Source: CAWGXZ01 sp963826695 (GTDB lineage: Bacteria; Pseudomonadota; Gammaproteobacteria; Burkholderiales; Burkholderiaceae_C). From it: a stretch of 64,000 nt of DNA. The position numbers and the translations under genes are program-made. Under the pieces are notes generated by a model, which was given only the letters and a program-made list of their open reading frames with translations, made no database searches and was not told the origin of the DNA. Positions 43,057 to 52,938 of the stretch are shown here, piece by piece. The DNA lies in assembly GCA_963826695.1 (NCBI GenBank), contig CAWGXZ010000004.1, positions 868,001 through 932,000 of the forward strand, read 5' to 3'. The number at the start of each line of letters is the position of its first letter. The first letter of the stretch is position 1.

Positions 43057-45594
43057 GTGCCCGAGGCTCCGCATGCACGACGCTCTCCACCGCCCAGGCC
43101 GCGGCCGCCGCGGTCACCCGTGACCGGCTGGCGCATCGCCGGCCTGCTTGCAGCCTGGCTGCTCGGCGTGGCGCTGCAACTGCAACAAGCCCGGACCTTG
43201 CCGCCCGGCATCGCCGCGGGCGAACTCGCGGCGGCCATGTTGCTGGCAGGCCTGGGTGCCGTCGCCTGGCGCGGGGGAGGGCGCCTCGCACGGCGATACA
43301 TCGCCGGCGGATTGCTGCTGCTCGGCGCGGCGCTCGCCGGTCACGGCCTGACCGACCTCGCTGCCAGCCGGCGCCTCGCCGAGCGCCTGGTGCCCGGGCT
43401 CGAAGGCCGCGACCTGGAGGTCACCGGCACGGTTTCGAAGCTGCCGCAGCGCAGCAGCACCGGCCAGCGTTTTCGCCTCGAAGTCGAATCGGCGCGCTGG
43501 CGCGGCGAAGCGGTCGCTCTGCCGCCGAGCGTTTCGGTGGGGTGGTACACCGGCAACCACGAGGACGTCGACGCCCCACCGCGCGACGCAGTGCGCGCGG
43601 GCCAACGCTGGCGGCTGACCTTGCGCCTGCGCCAGCCGCATGGCAACCTGAATCCGCATGGCTTCGACTACGAGCTGTTCCTGTTCGAGCAGGGCATCGG
43701 TGCGACCGGTTATGTGCGCAACGCGCCGGCGACGCTGCTCGACGAGGCGGCCGCGCACCCGGTCGAGCGCCTGCGGCAGCGGGTGCGCGATGCGATCGAC
43801 CGCGCAGTCGCCGACCGGCGCACCGCGGGTGTGCTCGCTGCACTGGCCGTCGGCGATCAGTCGGCGATCGACCGCGAAGACTGGCAGCTGTTCCGGGATA
43901 CCGGGATCGCCCATCTGGTTTCGATCAGCGGCCTGCACATCACCATGTTCGCCTGGCTCGCAGCCCTCGCCACGGGTGCGCTATGGCGTCGCAGCAGCCG
44001 GGCGATGCAGTTCCTGGCGACGCCGCATGCAGCCCGCTGGGGCGGGCTGGCGCTGGCTGCCGCCTACGCCGTGTTTTCCGGCTGGGGCGTGCCGGCGCAG
44101 CGCACCATCTGGATGCTGGCGCTGGTGACGCTGCTGCACAGCAGCAGCCGGCGCTGGCCGTGGCCGCTGATCCTGCTGGCCGCCGCCGTCGCGGTGACCG
44201 TCGCCGACCCCTGGGCCTTGCTGCAGCCGGGCTTCTGGCTGTCGTTCGCGGCTGTCGGTCTGCTGCTCGCGGCGGACCGCGGCACGCCCGCGGGGTGGAA
44301 CACGGCCGACACGCCAGCCGTGCCGTTGCATGGCTGGGCACCCGCGACGCTTCGGCAGCGGGTTGTCGAGCTGGTACGCGGCGCGGTGCGAACCCAGGCG
44401 ATTGCCAGCTTCGGTCTGGCGCCGTTGACGCTGATCTTCTTCCAGCAGCTCTCGCTGGTCGGCTTGCTGGCAAACCTGGTGGCGATTCCGCTGATCACGT
44501 TGCTGATCACGCCGCTGGCGCTGCTCGGTGCCTTGGCGCCACCGCTGTGGCAGCTCGGTGCATTGTTGGTGCGGTGGCTGGCCGTGGGGCTCGGCTGGCT
44601 TGCCGATTGGCCGCTCGCGGTGTGGACCGGTGCCGCCGCGCCGCTCTGGGCGCAGCTGGCCGGTCTGCTCGGCGCCGCCTTGTTCGTCATGCCGCTGCCG
44701 TGGCGTCTGCGGCTGCTGGCCGTGCCGCTGGCGGTGCCGCTGCTGCTGCCCCCGGTCGAGCGGCCGGCCGAGGGCCGGTTCGAACTGGTCGTCGTCGATG
44801 TCGGACAAGGCACCGCGGTGCTGGTGCGGACCCGCGCTCACCTGCTGGTCTACGACGCCGGTCCGCAATACGCGCGCAACAGCGATGCCGGCGAGCGGGT
44901 GCTGCTGCCGCTGCTCAGGAGCCGGGGCGAACGGCGCATCGACCGGCTGGTGCTGAGCCACGGCGACAGCGACCACATCGGCGGCGCGCGGGCCTTGCTG
45001 AAGGCGCTGCCGGTCGGCGAGCTGCTCAGTTCACTGGATTCCGACCATCCGTTGCTGCGCATGGGTTCCCCGCATCGCCGCTGCCTGGCCGGCGAGCGCT
45101 GGCAGTGGGACGGCGTCGACTTCGAGATCCTCCATCCACTATCAGGCGATTACCGCGCCGGCGCCAAGCCGAACGCGCTGTCGTGCGTGCTGCGGGTCAG
45201 CACGCGCATCGCGGGCCTGCCGATGTCGGCCTTGCTGAGCGGCGACATCGAGAAGCCGCAGGAGCAGCGGCTCGTCGCGCTGGCGGCCGAGCCGGGGCTT
45301 TCCGGTCGGCTGAGGAGCGACGTGCTGCTTGCGCCGCACCACGGCAGCCGCACCTCGTCGAGCGACCCGCTGCTCGATGCGGTCGAGCCCCGCATCGCGC
45401 TCTTTCAGGTCGGCTACCGCAACCGCTTCGGCCATCCGGCCGCCGAGGTGCTCGAGCGCTACCGGCGGCGCGGCATTCGCATCGTGGTCACGCCGACCTG
45501 CGGCGCATGGCAGTGGCGCGGCGATGGCGTGGGGCTGTGCGAGCGCGACCTGCGCCGGCGGTATTGGCACCACACTGGTGCGCCTGCGCTCTGA
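43057..45594 (+). CDS. comEC: DNA internalization competence protein ComEC/Rec2
   Basis: Inner-membrane channel for single-stranded DNA uptake in natural transformation. The 845-residue product has an N-terminal OB-like domain (LEVTGTVSKLPQRSSTGQRF), the competence core (GLAHLVSISGLH-type segment VSISGLHITMFAWLA, about ten helices), and a C-terminal MBL domain (VVVDVGQGTAVLV, SHGDSDHIGG near residue 635, APHHGSRTSSS) likely to degrade the non-transforming strand. The start is uncertain: GTG 43057 gives a Pro/Arg-rich leader, GTG 43120 starts right at the first helix (VTGWRIAGLL); neither has a good ribosome binding site. Confidence 0.9.
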   Translation: MPEAPHARRSPPPRPRPPRSPVTGWRIAGLLAAWLLGVALQLQQARTLPPGIAAGELAAAMLLAGLGAVAWRGGGRLARRYIAGGLLLLGAALAGHGLTDLAASRRLAERLVPGLEGRDLEVTGTVSKLPQRSSTGQRFRLEVESARWRGEAVALPPSVSVGWYTGNHEDVDAPPRDAVRAGQRWRLTLRLRQPHGNLNPHGFDYELFLFEQGIGATGYVRNAPATLLDEAAAHPVERLRQRVRDAIDRAVADRRTAGVLAALAVGDQSAIDREDWQLFRDTGIAHLVSISGLHITMFAWLAALATGALWRRSSRAMQFLATPHAARWGGLALAAAYAVFSGWGVPAQRTIWMLALVTLLHSSSRRWPWPLILLAAAVAVTVADPWALLQPGFWLSFAAVGLLLAADRGTPAGWNTADTPAVPLHGWAPATLRQRVVELVRGAVRTQAIASFGLAPLTLIFFQQLSLVGLLANLVAIPLITLLITPLALLGALAPPLWQLGALLVRWLAVGLGWLADWPLAVWTGAAAPLWAQLAGLLGAALFVMPLPWRLRLLAVPLAVPLLLPPVERPAEGRFELVVVDVGQGTAVLVRTRAHLLVYDAGPQYARNSDAGERVLLPLLRSRGERRIDRLVLSHGDSDHIGGARALLKALPVGELLSSLDSDHPLLRMGSPHRRCLAGERWQWDGVDFEILHPLSGDYRAGAKPNALSCVLRVSTRIAGLPMSALLSGDIEKPQEQRLVALAAEPGLSGRLRSDVLLAPHHGSRTSSSDPLLDAVEPRIALFQVGYRNRFGHPAAEVLERYRRRGIRIVVTPTCGAWQWRGDGVGLCERDLRRRYWHHTGAPAL

Positions 45595-45742
45595 ACCCCA
45601 CATGGGGCCGGTGCGGCATCGACCTGCTGCCCGCGGCTGGCGCGTCAGGACCATACTTCGACGCGTGCAACGGTCGTTGCCCACCTGCGCCGCCATACTT
45701 TATGGCCCCGATGTTGCTTTGAAGGGGTGAGGAGAAATGCCG

Positions 45743-47209
45743 ATGCCCGTTTGCTACGATGAAATGCGCGATGCCGAGGGACGCGTGCGCGCCCATTACG
45801 CCGCATACGACCAATGGCTGGCCCAGCAGCCGCCCGACGCCATGGGCACCTGGCGGGAGGAAGCCGAACTGATCTTCAGGCGCGTCGGGATCACCTTTGC
45901 CGTCTACGGCGCCAAGGACGAGAACGGCTCGGGGACCGAACGCCTGATTCCCTTCGACCTGATTCCCCGGGTGATTCCGTCGGAGGAGTGGAGCGAACTC
46001 GAAAGCGGCCTGCGCCAGCGCGTCAGCGCGCTGAACCGCTTCCTCCACGACGTCTACCACGGCCAGGAGATCATCCGCGCCGGGTTGATCCCCGAGGAGC
46101 AGATCGTCCGCAATGCGCAGTTCCGGCCTGAAATGGTCGGGCTCGACTTGCCGGGCGGCATCTACTCGCACGTCGCCGGAATCGACATCGTTCGCGCCAC
46201 CGAACCCGATGGCAGCGGCGGCTACTACGTCCTCGAGGACAACCTGCGCGTGCCGTCGGGCGTGAGCTACATGCTCGAGAACCGCAAGATGTCGATGCGG
46301 CTTTTTCCGAACCTGTTCGGCCGCCATCGCGTCGCACCGGTGGCGCATTACCCGGACAAGCTGCTGGAGACGCTGCGCAGCGTCGCGCCGCCCGCGGCCG
46401 ACGACCCGACGGTGGTGCTGCTGACGCCCGGCATGTACAACAGCGCCTACTTCGAGCACGCCTTCCTGGCGCAGCAGATGGGGATCGAACTCGTCGAGGG
46501 GCAGGATCTCTTCGCCGAGGACAAGTTCATCTACATGCGCACGACGCAGGGGCCGAAGCGGGTCGACGTGATCTATCGCCGGGTCGACGACGACTTTCTC
46601 GATCCGCTGGCCTTCCGTGCCGACTCGACGCTCGGCTGCGCCGGTCTTCTCGAGGCCTACAAGGCCGGCAACGTGTCGCTGTCGAATGCGATCGGCACCG
46701 GTGTCGCCGACGACAAGTCGATCTATCCCTACGTGCCGCAGATGATCGAGTTCTACCTCGGCGAGAAGCCGATCCTGAAGAACGTGCCGACCTTCCAGTG
46801 CCGCAAGGCCGACGACCTCGGCTATGTGCTCGCCAACCTCGATCAACTGGTGGTCAAGCAGGTCCATGGCGCCGGTGGCTACGGCATGCTCGTCGGCCCG
46901 GCCGCGACCCGGCAGGAGATCGACGACTTCCGGCAGGCGCTGATCGCCGATCCGGGCGGCTATATCGCGCAGCCGACGCTGTCGCTGTCGACCTGCCCGA
47001 CCTATGTCGAGAGCGGCGTCGCGCCGCGCCATATCGACCTGCGGCCGTTCGTGCTGTCGGGCAAGACCGTGCAGATGGTGCCGGGTGGCCTGACGCGTGT
47101 CGCCCTCAAGGAAGGTTCGCTGGTCGTCAATTCATCGCAGGGCGGCGGCACCAAGGACACCTGGGTGCTCGAGCGCCGCGAATCGAACCGGGGAGGCGAG
47201 GGCGCATGA
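45743..47209 (+). CDS. Circularly permuted ATP-grasp amidoligase-like protein
   Basis: A 488-residue circularly permuted ATP-grasp protein (DUF404/407 type). Blocks FDLIPRVIPSEEW, GLDLPGGIYSHVAGIDIVR, YYVLEDNLRVPSGVSYMLENR, LTPGMYNSAYFEHAFLA, and the ATP-binding VVKQVHGAGGYGMLVGP are diagnostic. The family is predicted to form peptide-like amide bonds. Two ATGs lie 6 bp apart; AGGAG is well spaced (8 nt) only for 45743. It starts the three-gene ATP-grasp, alpha-E, transglutaminase-DUF2126 set. Confidence 0.92.
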   Translation: MPVCYDEMRDAEGRVRAHYAAYDQWLAQQPPDAMGTWREEAELIFRRVGITFAVYGAKDENGSGTERLIPFDLIPRVIPSEEWSELESGLRQRVSALNRFLHDVYHGQEIIRAGLIPEEQIVRNAQFRPEMVGLDLPGGIYSHVAGIDIVRATEPDGSGGYYVLEDNLRVPSGVSYMLENRKMSMRLFPNLFGRHRVAPVAHYPDKLLETLRSVAPPAADDPTVVLLTPGMYNSAYFEHAFLAQQMGIELVEGQDLFAEDKFIYMRTTQGPKRVDVIYRRVDDDFLDPLAFRADSTLGCAGLLEAYKAGNVSLSNAIGTGVADDKSIYPYVPQMIEFYLGEKPILKNVPTFQCRKADDLGYVLANLDQLVVKQVHGAGGYGMLVGPAATRQEIDDFRQALIADPGGYIAQPTLSLSTCPTYVESGVAPRHIDLRPFVLSGKTVQMVPGGLTRVALKEGSLVVNSSQGGGTKDTWVLERRESNRGGEGA

Positions 47210-47248
47210 ACACGAAAGCGAAGCGCGCGTCCTGCAAGGGGAGCCGAC

Positions 47249-48244
47249 ATGCTCGCTAGGACGGCAGACCATCTCTACTGGATGGCGCGGTACATGGAGC
47301 GGGCAGAGAACACCGCCCGGATGCTCGACGTCAACTACCAGGCCGGGCTGCTGCCGCAGCCGATGAACGCGGCCGAGCAGGGCTGGCGCGGGCTGCTCGG
47401 CATTTCCGAGCTGACGGCCGAATTCGAGAAGCGCTACGGTGCGGTGCTGCCGCAAAGCGTCATGGCCTTCATGGTCGCCGACGAGGAGAACCCGTCGAGC
47501 ATTCGCAACTGCCTTCTGGCGGCGCGCGAAAACGCCCGGGCGGTGCGCGGGACGCTGACGACCGAAGTCTGGGAAACGACCAACCAGACCTGGCTCGAAT
47601 TCAAGCGGCTGCTCGAAGGCAACGAGTTCCTGACCGATCCGAGCACGCTCTTCGAATGGGTCAAGTTTCGCTCGCACCTGTCGCGTGGCGTGACCCTCGG
47701 GACGATGCTGCACGACGAGGCGTTCCACTTCCTGCGCATCGGCAGCTCGATCGAGCGCGCCGACAACACGGCGCGGCTGCTCGACGTCAAGTTCCGCGGC
47801 GCGATCGACTACTTCGGCCCGAGCGGCACGCGGCAGTCGAAGTCGCTGCTCGCCGATTCAGCCGCGGCGGGCGAAGTCGAATACGACTTCTATCACTGGT
47901 CGGCGATCCTGCGCTCGATGTCCGGTTTCGAGATCTACCGCAAGGTCTATCGCAACGTGATCCGCCCGGAGAAGGTTGCCGAGCTGCTGATCCTGCGCAC
48001 CGACATGCCGCGTTCGCTGGCCGGCTGCGTCAACGAGTTGCTGCTCGATCTGCGGCTGGTTGCCAACCAGCAATCGGCCGAGACGCTGCGTTGCGCCGGA
48101 AGGCTGGCTGCCGACCTGAGCTTTTCACGCATCGACGAGATCCTGGAAACCGGGCTGCACGCCTTTCTGACCAGCTTTCTCGAACGCGTCGGCACACTGG
48201 GCGTCGGCATCAGCCGCGATTTCCTGGTGCCGGTTGCCCGATGA
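47249..48244 (+). CDS. Alpha-E domain protein (DUF403)
   Basis: A 331-residue all-helical protein beginning MLARTADHLYWMARYMERAENTARML, the hallmark of alpha-E proteins, with a second copy of the pattern in RIGSSIERADNTARLLD. It always accompanies the circularly permuted ATP-grasp protein and probably acts as its partner or carrier. GGGGAG lies 5 nt before the ATG. No catalytic residue is assigned in the family. Confidence 0.92.
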   Translation: MLARTADHLYWMARYMERAENTARMLDVNYQAGLLPQPMNAAEQGWRGLLGISELTAEFEKRYGAVLPQSVMAFMVADEENPSSIRNCLLAARENARAVRGTLTTEVWETTNQTWLEFKRLLEGNEFLTDPSTLFEWVKFRSHLSRGVTLGTMLHDEAFHFLRIGSSIERADNTARLLDVKFRGAIDYFGPSGTRQSKSLLADSAAAGEVEYDFYHWSAILRSMSGFEIYRKVYRNVIRPEKVAELLILRTDMPRSLAGCVNELLLDLRLVANQQSAETLRCAGRLAADLSFSRIDEILETGLHAFLTSFLERVGTLGVGISRDFLVPVAR

Positions 48245-48317
48245 GGCGGGCTGCCGCGACGCCGCCCGCCTTGTATGTCGCAGCGCCGTTCGGCGGCGCT
48301 GCTGTCCGGAGTCCTGA

Positions 48318-51300
48318 ATGTCGATCCACGTCGCGCTAAACCACGTCACCCGTTATGCGTACGACCGTCCGGTCGCACTCGGGCCGCAAGTCGTCCGGCT
48401 GCGGCCCGCGCCGCATTCGCGCACCCGCATCCTGAGCTATTCGATGCGGGTCGAGCCCGAGACGCACTTCGTCAACTGGCAGCAGGACCCGCAGGCCAAC
48501 TACTTGGCGCGACTCGTCTTCCCCGACAAGACGACGCTGCTGCGCGTCGAGGTCGACCTCGTCGCCGAGATGGCGGTGCTCAACCCGTTCGATTTCTTCC
48601 TCGAGCCCTCGGCCGAGAACTTCCCCTTCGAGTACGACGCCTCGCTGCAGAGCGAACTCGCGCCGTACCGGGTGCGCCACGAGGCGACGCCGGCCTTCGC
48701 CAACTATGTGGCCGCGATTTCGCGCGCGCCGATGCAGACGACGCACTTCCTGGTCGCCCTGAACCAGCGGGTGCAGCGCGACATCGCCTACCTGGTGCGG
48801 CTCGAGCCCGGTGTGCAGACACCCGAGCAAACGCTGACGCTGAAAAGCGGCTCGTGCCGCGACAGCGGCTGGTTGCTGGTGCAAATCCTGCGGCACCTCG
48901 GGTTCGCCGCGCGCTTCGTCTCCGGCTACCTCATCCAGCTGAAAAGCGACGTCAAGTCGCTCGACGGTCCGAGCGGCACCGAGGTCGACTTCACCGATCT
49001 GCATGCCTGGTGCGAGGTCTACCTCCCGGGTGCCGGCTGGATCGGGCTCGATCCCACCTCGGGGCTGCTGGCCGGCGAAGGCCACATTCCGCTGGCGTGC
49101 ACACCCGAGCCGTCGTCCGCTGCGCCGATCAGCGGTGAGCTGGAGTATTGCGAGACGACCTTCGAGCACCGGATGTCCGTGACGCGCATCTGGGAGGCGC
49201 CGCGGGTGACGCTGCCCTACACCGAGGCGCAGTGGGCGGCGATCGACGCCACCGGCAGCGCGGTCGATGCGCGGCTGCAGGCCGACGACGTGCGGCTGAC
49301 GCAGGGCGGCGAGCCGACCTTCGTCTCGTTCGACGACCGCGACGGCGCCGAATGGAACACCGAGGCGATGGGCCCGACCAAGCTCGGGCTGTCGGCGCAG
49401 CTGATGGAACGGCTGCGCGCGCGCTACGGCGCCGGCGGCCTGCTGCATCACGGCCAGGGCAAGTGGTACCCCGGCGAGCAGCTGCCGCGCTGGTCGCTGA
49501 ACCTGTACTGGCGCCGCGACGGCGAGCCGATGTGGGCGGCGCCGGCGCTGCTTGCGCCGCCGGCTGCCGAGCCGAAGGCGACCGACGACGACGCCCGCCG
49601 CTTGATCGAAGGCATCGCCACGCGGCTCGGCATCTCGACGACGCACGCGTTCCCGGCGTTCGAGGACACCTGGTATTACCTCTGGCGCGAGCAGCGCCTG
49701 CCGAGCAACGTCGACCCGCTCGACGCCCGGCTGTCCGACCCGCACGAGCGCGACCGCCTGCGCCGGGTCTTCGAGCAGGGGCTCGACCGGGTCCTCGGCT
49801 ACGGTCTGCCGGTGATGCGCAACCCGAACGCGCGCGGCCGGCCGTGGCTGAGCAGCCCGTGGTTCCTGCGCGGCGGGCACTGCTACCTGGTTCCGGGCGA
49901 CTCGCCGATGGGCTGGCGGCTGCCGCTGGCCTCGCAGCCCTGGGTGCTGCCCGACGACTATCCCTGGGTGCAGCCGCCCGACCCCTTCGCCGCCGACGAA
50001 GCGCTGCCGACGCGTGCCGCGCTCGATGCCGAGGCCGACGGCCTGCCGGCCGGCGAAGCCGCAGCCGCCCGCCTCGACGCGCCGGCGACGGTCGTGCGCA
50101 CGGCCTTGTGCGTCGAGGCACGCAAGGGTCGCCTCTATGTCTTCATGCCGCCGACCTCGGCGCTGGACGATTACCTCGGCATCACCGCCGCGGTCGAAGC
50201 GGCGGCCACCGAGCTCGGACTGCCGCTGGTCGTCGAAGGCTACGAGCCGCCGAAGGATCCGCGGCTGGCGCGGCTCAGCGTCACGCCCGACCCGGGGGTG
50301 ATCGAGGTCAACGTCCAGCCCGCGTCGAGCTGGGAGCAACTGGTCGAGCAGACGACCTACCTCTACCGTTCGGCACACGAGACGCGTCTGTCGACCGAGA
50401 AGTTCATGCTCGATGGCCGCCATACCGGCACCGGCGGCGGCAACCATTTCGTGCTCGGCGGTGCCACGCCGGCCGATTCGCCGTTCCTGCGCCGGCCCGA
50501 TCTGCTGGCCAGCATGGTGGCGTACTGGCACAACCACCCGGCACTGAGCTATCTGTTCTCGGGACTGTTCGTCGGGCCGACCAGCCAGGCGCCGCGAATC
50601 GACGAAGCGCGCAACGACGCGATCTACGAAATCGAGATCGCGCTGGCCGAGCTGCGCCGGATGACGAAGGACGGCGAGCAGGACGCGCCGCCGTGGCTGG
50701 TCGACCGCATCCTGCGCAATCTGCTGGTCGACGTCACCGGCAACACCCACCGCGCCGAGTTCTGCATCGACAAGCTCTACTCGCCCGACGGCCCGACCGG
50801 CCGGCTCGGACTGCTCGAGATGCGCGCCTTCGAAATGCCGCCGCATGCGCAGATGAGCCTGACGCAGCAGCTGCTGATGCGCTCGCTGGTGTCGCGCTTC
50901 TGGCGCAAGCCGTACCGCCCGGTGCGCCTGAAGCGCTGGGGCACCGAGCTGCACGACCGCTGGATGCTTCCGCATTTCATCTGGAACGACCTGCGCGATG
51001 TCGTCGACGAGCTGAACGCCGACGGCTATGCGCTCGACCTGGATTGGTTCGCGCCGCACTTCAACTTCCGCTTCCCGCGGCTCGGCGACTTCCAGGCACA
51101 GGGTGTCGATGTCGAACTGCGGCTGGCGCTCGAACCCTGGCATGTGCTCGGCGAGGAGGGCACGGCAGGCGGCACGGTGCGTTTCGTCGACTCGTCGGTC
51201 GAGCGGCTGCAGCTGAAGGTGCAAGGCCTCGTCGGCGACCGCCACCAGCTGACCTGCAACGGCCGTGCGCTGCCGCTGCAGCCGACCGGCAACGTCGGCG

Positions 51301-51617
51301 AATATGTGGCAGCGGTGCGTTTCCGCGCCTGGAGCGTGCCGTCGGCGCTGCATCCGACGGTCGATGTCGATGCGCCGCTGACCTTCGACCTCTACGACAC
51401 CTGGATCGGCCGCTCGGTCGGTGGCTGCCAGTACCACGTCGCGCATCCGGGCGGACGCAACTACACCACCTTCCCGGTGAACGCGCTCGAAGCCGAGGCG
51501 CGTCGGCTGGCGCGCTTCTTCCGCATCGGGCATACCCCGGCGGCGATGGAGGTGCCGCAGGAATCGCGCAATCCGGACTTCCCGTTCACGCTCGACCTGC
51601 GCCGGGCGCTGCGCTGA
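48318..51617 (+). CDS. Transglutaminase-like protease fused to DUF2126 amidoligase-like domain
   Basis: A 1099-residue protein. The N-terminal third is a transglutaminase-like domain with the Cys-His-Asp triad in KSGSCRDSGW (about Cys 180), DLHAWCEVYLPG (about His 229) and GLDPTSG (about Asp 245). From about residue 310 the DUF2126 domain (putative glutamine-synthetase-fold amidoligase) shows LTQGGEPTFVS, DGRHTGTGGGNHFVLGG, and EMRAFEMPPHAQMS. With the upstream ATP-grasp and alpha-E genes it forms a widespread but uncharacterised peptide-modification system: one part makes, the other may cleave, amide bonds. Confidence 0.92.
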   Translation: MSIHVALNHVTRYAYDRPVALGPQVVRLRPAPHSRTRILSYSMRVEPETHFVNWQQDPQANYLARLVFPDKTTLLRVEVDLVAEMAVLNPFDFFLEPSAENFPFEYDASLQSELAPYRVRHEATPAFANYVAAISRAPMQTTHFLVALNQRVQRDIAYLVRLEPGVQTPEQTLTLKSGSCRDSGWLLVQILRHLGFAARFVSGYLIQLKSDVKSLDGPSGTEVDFTDLHAWCEVYLPGAGWIGLDPTSGLLAGEGHIPLACTPEPSSAAPISGELEYCETTFEHRMSVTRIWEAPRVTLPYTEAQWAAIDATGSAVDARLQADDVRLTQGGEPTFVSFDDRDGAEWNTEAMGPTKLGLSAQLMERLRARYGAGGLLHHGQGKWYPGEQLPRWSLNLYWRRDGEPMWAAPALLAPPAAEPKATDDDARRLIEGIATRLGISTTHAFPAFEDTWYYLWREQRLPSNVDPLDARLSDPHERDRLRRVFEQGLDRVLGYGLPVMRNPNARGRPWLSSPWFLRGGHCYLVPGDSPMGWRLPLASQPWVLPDDYPWVQPPDPFAADEALPTRAALDAEADGLPAGEAAAARLDAPATVVRTALCVEARKGRLYVFMPPTSALDDYLGITAAVEAAATELGLPLVVEGYEPPKDPRLARLSVTPDPGVIEVNVQPASSWEQLVEQTTYLYRSAHETRLSTEKFMLDGRHTGTGGGNHFVLGGATPADSPFLRRPDLLASMVAYWHNHPALSYLFSGLFVGPTSQAPRIDEARNDAIYEIEIALAELRRMTKDGEQDAPPWLVDRILRNLLVDVTGNTHRAEFCIDKLYSPDGPTGRLGLLEMRAFEMPPHAQMSLTQQLLMRSLVSRFWRKPYRPVRLKRWGTELHDRWMLPHFIWNDLRDVVDELNADGYALDLDWFAPHFNFRFPRLGDFQAQGVDVELRLALEPWHVLGEEGTAGGTVRFVDSSVERLQLKVQGLVGDRHQLTCNGRALPLQPTGNVGEYVAAVRFRAWSVPSALHPTVDVDAPLTFDLYDTWIGRSVGGCQYHVAHPGGRNYTTFPVNALEAEARRLARFFRIGHTPAAMEVPQESRNPDFPFTLDLRRALR

Positions 51618-51629
51618 ACGGCTGCAGCG

Positions 51630-51649
51630 GCGGGCGTCCGCGCGCCCGC
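51630..51649. terminator. GC-rich hairpin between convergent genes, possible bidirectional terminator
   Basis: GCGGGCG (51630-51636), loop TCCGCG, CGCCCGC (51643-51649) in the 43-bp gap between the transglutaminase gene and the enolase gene. No T-run on either strand, so termination is uncertain. Confidence 0.4.
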
Positions 51650-51660
51650 CCGCAACCTCC

Positions 51661-52827
51661 TCAGGACGCCAGCGCCTTCATTTCCGCGTAGAGATCGGAC
51701 TTGCCTTCGAAGCCGATGCCGGGAAGCTCGGGCAGGGTGACGAAGCTGTCCTCGACCTTCACGCCGTCGGGGAAGCCGCCATACGGCTGGAAAAGGTCCG
51801 GATAGGACTCGTTGCCGCCGAGCCCGAGGCCGGCGGCAATCGCCAGCGACATCTGGTGGCCGCCGTGCGGGACGCAGCGTGACGGCGACCAGCCGTGTTC
51901 CTTCAGCATGTCGAGCGTGCGCAGGTACTCGACCAGGCCGTAGCTCAGCGCGCAGTCGAACTGCAGCCAGTCGCGGTCGGCTCGCATGCCGCCGTAGCGG
52001 ATCAGGTTGCGCGCGTCCTGCATCGAGAACAGGTTCTCGCCGGTCGCCATGGGCTTGTCGTAGTGGTTGGCGAGTTCGGCCTGCAGTGCGAAGTCGAGCG
52101 GATCGCCGGCTTCCTCGTACCAGAAGAGGTCGTAGGCAGACAGCGCCTTGGCGTATTCGATCGCAGTCTGCAGGTCGAAGCGGCCGTTGGCATCGACGGC
52201 CAGCCGCTGGCCGGGTCCGAGCAGGCGCAGCACGGCTTCGATGCGCTTGCAGTCCTCCGCCAGGCTGGCGCCGCCGATCTTCTTCTTGACGACCGAATAG
52301 CCGCGGTCGAGGTAGCTGCGCATCTCGCGCTCCAGCCCCTCGATCCCCTGCCCGGGCCAGTAGTAGCCGCCGGCGGCGTAGACGAAGACCTTGCGGTTCG
52401 GCGTGCCGTTGCCGTGGCGCTCGGCCAGCAGCTGAAAGAGCGGCTTGCCCTCGATCTTGGCCACCGCATCCCAGACGGCCATGTCGATCGTGCCGACGGC
52501 GACCGAGCGCTCGCCGTGGCCGCCGGGCTTCTCGTTGTTCATCATCGTCGCCCAGATGCGCTGTGGATCGAGGTTCTCGCCCGATTCGTCGAGCAGGCTT
52601 TCGGGCGCGGCTTCGAGCAGGCGCGGGATGAAGCGCTCGCGCATCAGCGCGCCCTGGCCGTAGCGGCCGTTCGAGTTGAAGCCGTAGCCCACCACCCGCC
52701 TGCCGTCGCGCACCACGTCGGTGACGACGGCGACCAGGCTCAGCGTCATCTTCGAGAAGTCGATGTAGGCGTTGCGGATCGCCGACTTGATCGGTTTGGT
52801 TTCTTCGCGGATGTCGATGATCTTCAT
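51661..52827 (-). CDS. tarD: D-tartrate dehydratase-like enolase-superfamily enzyme
   Basis: A 388-residue mandelate-racemase-group enolase. The N-terminal cap (IKSAIRNAYIDFSKMTLSL) and NSNGRYGQG segment are TarD-like. Predicted active-site residues are Lys 183 (VVKKKIGG), metal ligands Asp 212 (VDANGRF), Glu 238 (WYEE) and Glu 264 (ATGEN), and base His 321 (VPHGGHQ), each one less than the Bradyrhizobium TarD numbering as I recall it. It would dehydrate D-tartrate to oxaloacetate. Start at 52827 is set by the family N-terminus; the ribosome binding site is weak. Stands alone, convergent with the transglutaminase gene. Confidence 0.8.
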   Translation of the reverse strand: MKIIDIREETKPIKSAIRNAYIDFSKMTLSLVAVVTDVVRDGRRVVGYGFNSNGRYGQGALMRERFIPRLLEAAPESLLDESGENLDPQRIWATMMNNEKPGGHGERSVAVGTIDMAVWDAVAKIEGKPLFQLLAERHGNGTPNRKVFVYAAGGYYWPGQGIEGLEREMRSYLDRGYSVVKKKIGGASLAEDCKRIEAVLRLLGPGQRLAVDANGRFDLQTAIEYAKALSAYDLFWYEEAGDPLDFALQAELANHYDKPMATGENLFSMQDARNLIRYGGMRADRDWLQFDCALSYGLVEYLRTLDMLKEHGWSPSRCVPHGGHQMSLAIAAGLGLGGNESYPDLFQPYGGFPDGVKVEDSFVTLPELPGIGFEGKSDLYAEMKALAS

Positions 52828-52938
52828 GGGCAGGCGGTGGTGGAAGGGGATACCGCCATGCTGCAGCAAACCACTTGCCCCAGCCGCCACAGGCGCGTTT
52901 CGGGCAGCTGATCGTCGCGCCTGCGCGAACCGGGTGGT

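Noticed and set aside
47206..47259. 17-codon ORF (MNTKAKRASCKG...) between the ATP-grasp and alpha-E genes
   Set aside because: It overlaps both neighbours and contains the alpha-E ribosome binding site; there is no independent evidence for translation.
48336..51533. 1065-codon minus-strand open frame opposite the transglutaminase-DUF2126 gene
   Set aside because: Shadow frame produced by codon bias; the plus-strand protein is a clear family member.
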